A stretch of DNA of 6,807 nt from CF-161 sp035263645 (GTDB lineage: Bacteria > Chloroflexota > Dormibacteria > Dormibacterales > Dormibacteraceae). The position numbers and the translations under genes were made by a program. The DNA lies in contig DATFRD010000357.1 in assembly GCA_035263645.1 (NCBI GenBank), positions 1 through 6,807 of the forward strand, read 5' to 3'. Below, piece after piece: positions 6,613-6,807 of the stretch. The notes under the pieces were generated by a model, which did no database searches, was not told where the DNA came from, and was given only the letters and a program-made list of their open reading frames with translations. Every line of letters starts with the position of its first letter. Position 1 is the stretch's first letter.

Positions 6613-6639
6613 CTCACTTTGAGAATTTCTCACTATGAG
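6613..6639. promoter_or_regulatory. 27-bp nested palindrome, likely operator
   Basis: The element reads CTCA-N3-TGAGAA-T-TTCTCA-N3-TGAG, centred on base 6626. The inner 13 bases are a perfect inverted repeat around one T, the outer CTCA/TGAG arms also pair, and only the two 3-base spacers break symmetry. It can equally be read as two 11-bp direct repeats (CTCACTTTGAG and CTCACTATGAG, 10 of 11 alike) 16 bp apart. It is strikingly AT-rich for this window. It lies 4 bases before the Nudix start codon and at the expected transcription start, a position suited to repression by the Nudix/winged-helix product. Binding by that protein is inferred. Confidence 0.75.
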
Positions 6640-6642
6640 GCT

Positions 6643-6672
6643 ATCCTGTCACAGTCGCCGGCCGCGCGTCAA
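6643..6672 (-). promoter_or_regulatory. Predicted sigma-70-type promoter of the four-gene operon
   Basis: On the minus strand TTGACG (6672-6667) and CAGGAT (6648-6643) are separated by 18 bases, matching the actinomycete housekeeping pattern TTGAC-N16-18-(T/C)AGRRT. Transcription would begin near 6636-6637, at the edge of the palindrome, leaving a leader of about 30 bases. No other promoter is evident for the downstream three genes. Confidence 0.55.
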
Positions 6673-6699
6673 GGGAGCGTCGACGTCCGAGACTCCGGC

Positions 6700-6730
6700 C
6701 GGGGAGGCGGCGTCTCCGGCCGCCTCCCCG
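6700..6730. terminator. Strong GC hairpin, probable terminator without T-run
   Basis: CGGGGAGGCGGC (6700-6711) and GCCGCCTCCCCG (6719-6730) form a perfect 12-bp stem around a 7-base loop. No T-run follows on either strand, which is common in high-GC actinomycetes. It lies 7 bases beyond a TGA of a possible minus-strand gene (6740-6738) and upstream of the operon promoter, so it would insulate the operon from read-through. Confidence 0.5.
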
Positions 6731-6737
6731 CGCCTGT

Positions 6738-6807
6738 TCAGCGGCTGGTCCGCGCCGCCGCCTCGACCTGGGGCTGCCTCGCTGTCCTGGCCGCGGTCAG
6801 CAGCAGC
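6738..6807 (-). CDS. Possible C-terminal end of a minus-strand gene (partial)
   Basis: On the minus strand from the window edge an open frame of 22 codons (Leu-Leu-Leu-Thr-Ala-Ala-Arg ... Ala-Arg-Thr-Ser-Arg) ends at TGA 6740-6738. Nearly all third positions are G or C, as in the real genes here, and a hairpin follows the stop at terminator distance. This is too short to name a product. A plus-strand frame over the same bases also reads hydrophobic residues but has no start codon in the window. Confidence 0.3.
   Translation of the reverse strand, partial: LLLTAARTARQPQVEAAARTSR

Noticed and set aside
6736..6807. A plus-strand hydrophobic frame at the right edge
   Set aside because: No ATG, GTG or TTG in frame within the window starts it, and the opposite strand explains the hairpin position better.

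Overview
The window is a piece of very GC-rich chromosome with strong G/C preference at third codon positions, GTG starts and tightly packed genes. This fits an actinomycete-type bacterium (Actinomycetota). The genus cannot be read from the sequence, and no rRNA, tRNA, insertion sequence, prophage gene or CRISPR array was seen.

Left part, plus strand (1-2455): the 3' part of a membrane sensor histidine kinase of the HisKA_3 (NarX/DesK-like) class, its NarL/LuxR-family response regulator, and an endonuclease III (nth) 9 bp further on. A 29-bp near-perfect tandem duplication sits exactly on the kinase stop / regulator start junction. It has turned what was probably an overlapping gene pair into a separated one.

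Middle and right part, minus strand (6672 down to 2468): a compact four-gene operon converging on nth, with only 12 bp between the two stop codons. In order of transcription it encodes (1) an NrtR-like protein with a Nudix domain and a winged helix, (2) a J-domain fused to a kinase-fold protein that lacks the catalytic Asp, (3) a von Willebrand factor A protein with an intact metal site, and (4) a divergent adenylosuccinate synthetase-like ligase. Junctions are a 4-bp ATGA overlap, a 12-bp gap carrying a strong Shine-Dalgarno, and a 4-bp GTGA overlap, so the four proteins are very likely made together. A plausible promoter (TTGACG, 18 bp, CAGGAT) precedes the first gene. A 27-bp nested palindrome lies between the promoter and the start codon, as expected for autoregulation by the Nudix/winged-helix protein.

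This operon is the main point of interest. The ligase keeps the PurA catalytic Asp and His but has changed the loops that in PurA hold IMP, aspartate and the guanine of GTP. A working model is that it makes a modified nucleotide, that the Nudix protein senses or hydrolyses a nucleotide signal, and that the J-domain/pseudokinase and vWA proteins form a chaperone-like or scaffold module. Only the gene content and motifs are seen; the pathway is inference.

Far right (6673-6807): a 12-bp-stem hairpin, placed 7 bases after the stop of what may be the last codons of another minus-strand gene running in from outside the window.
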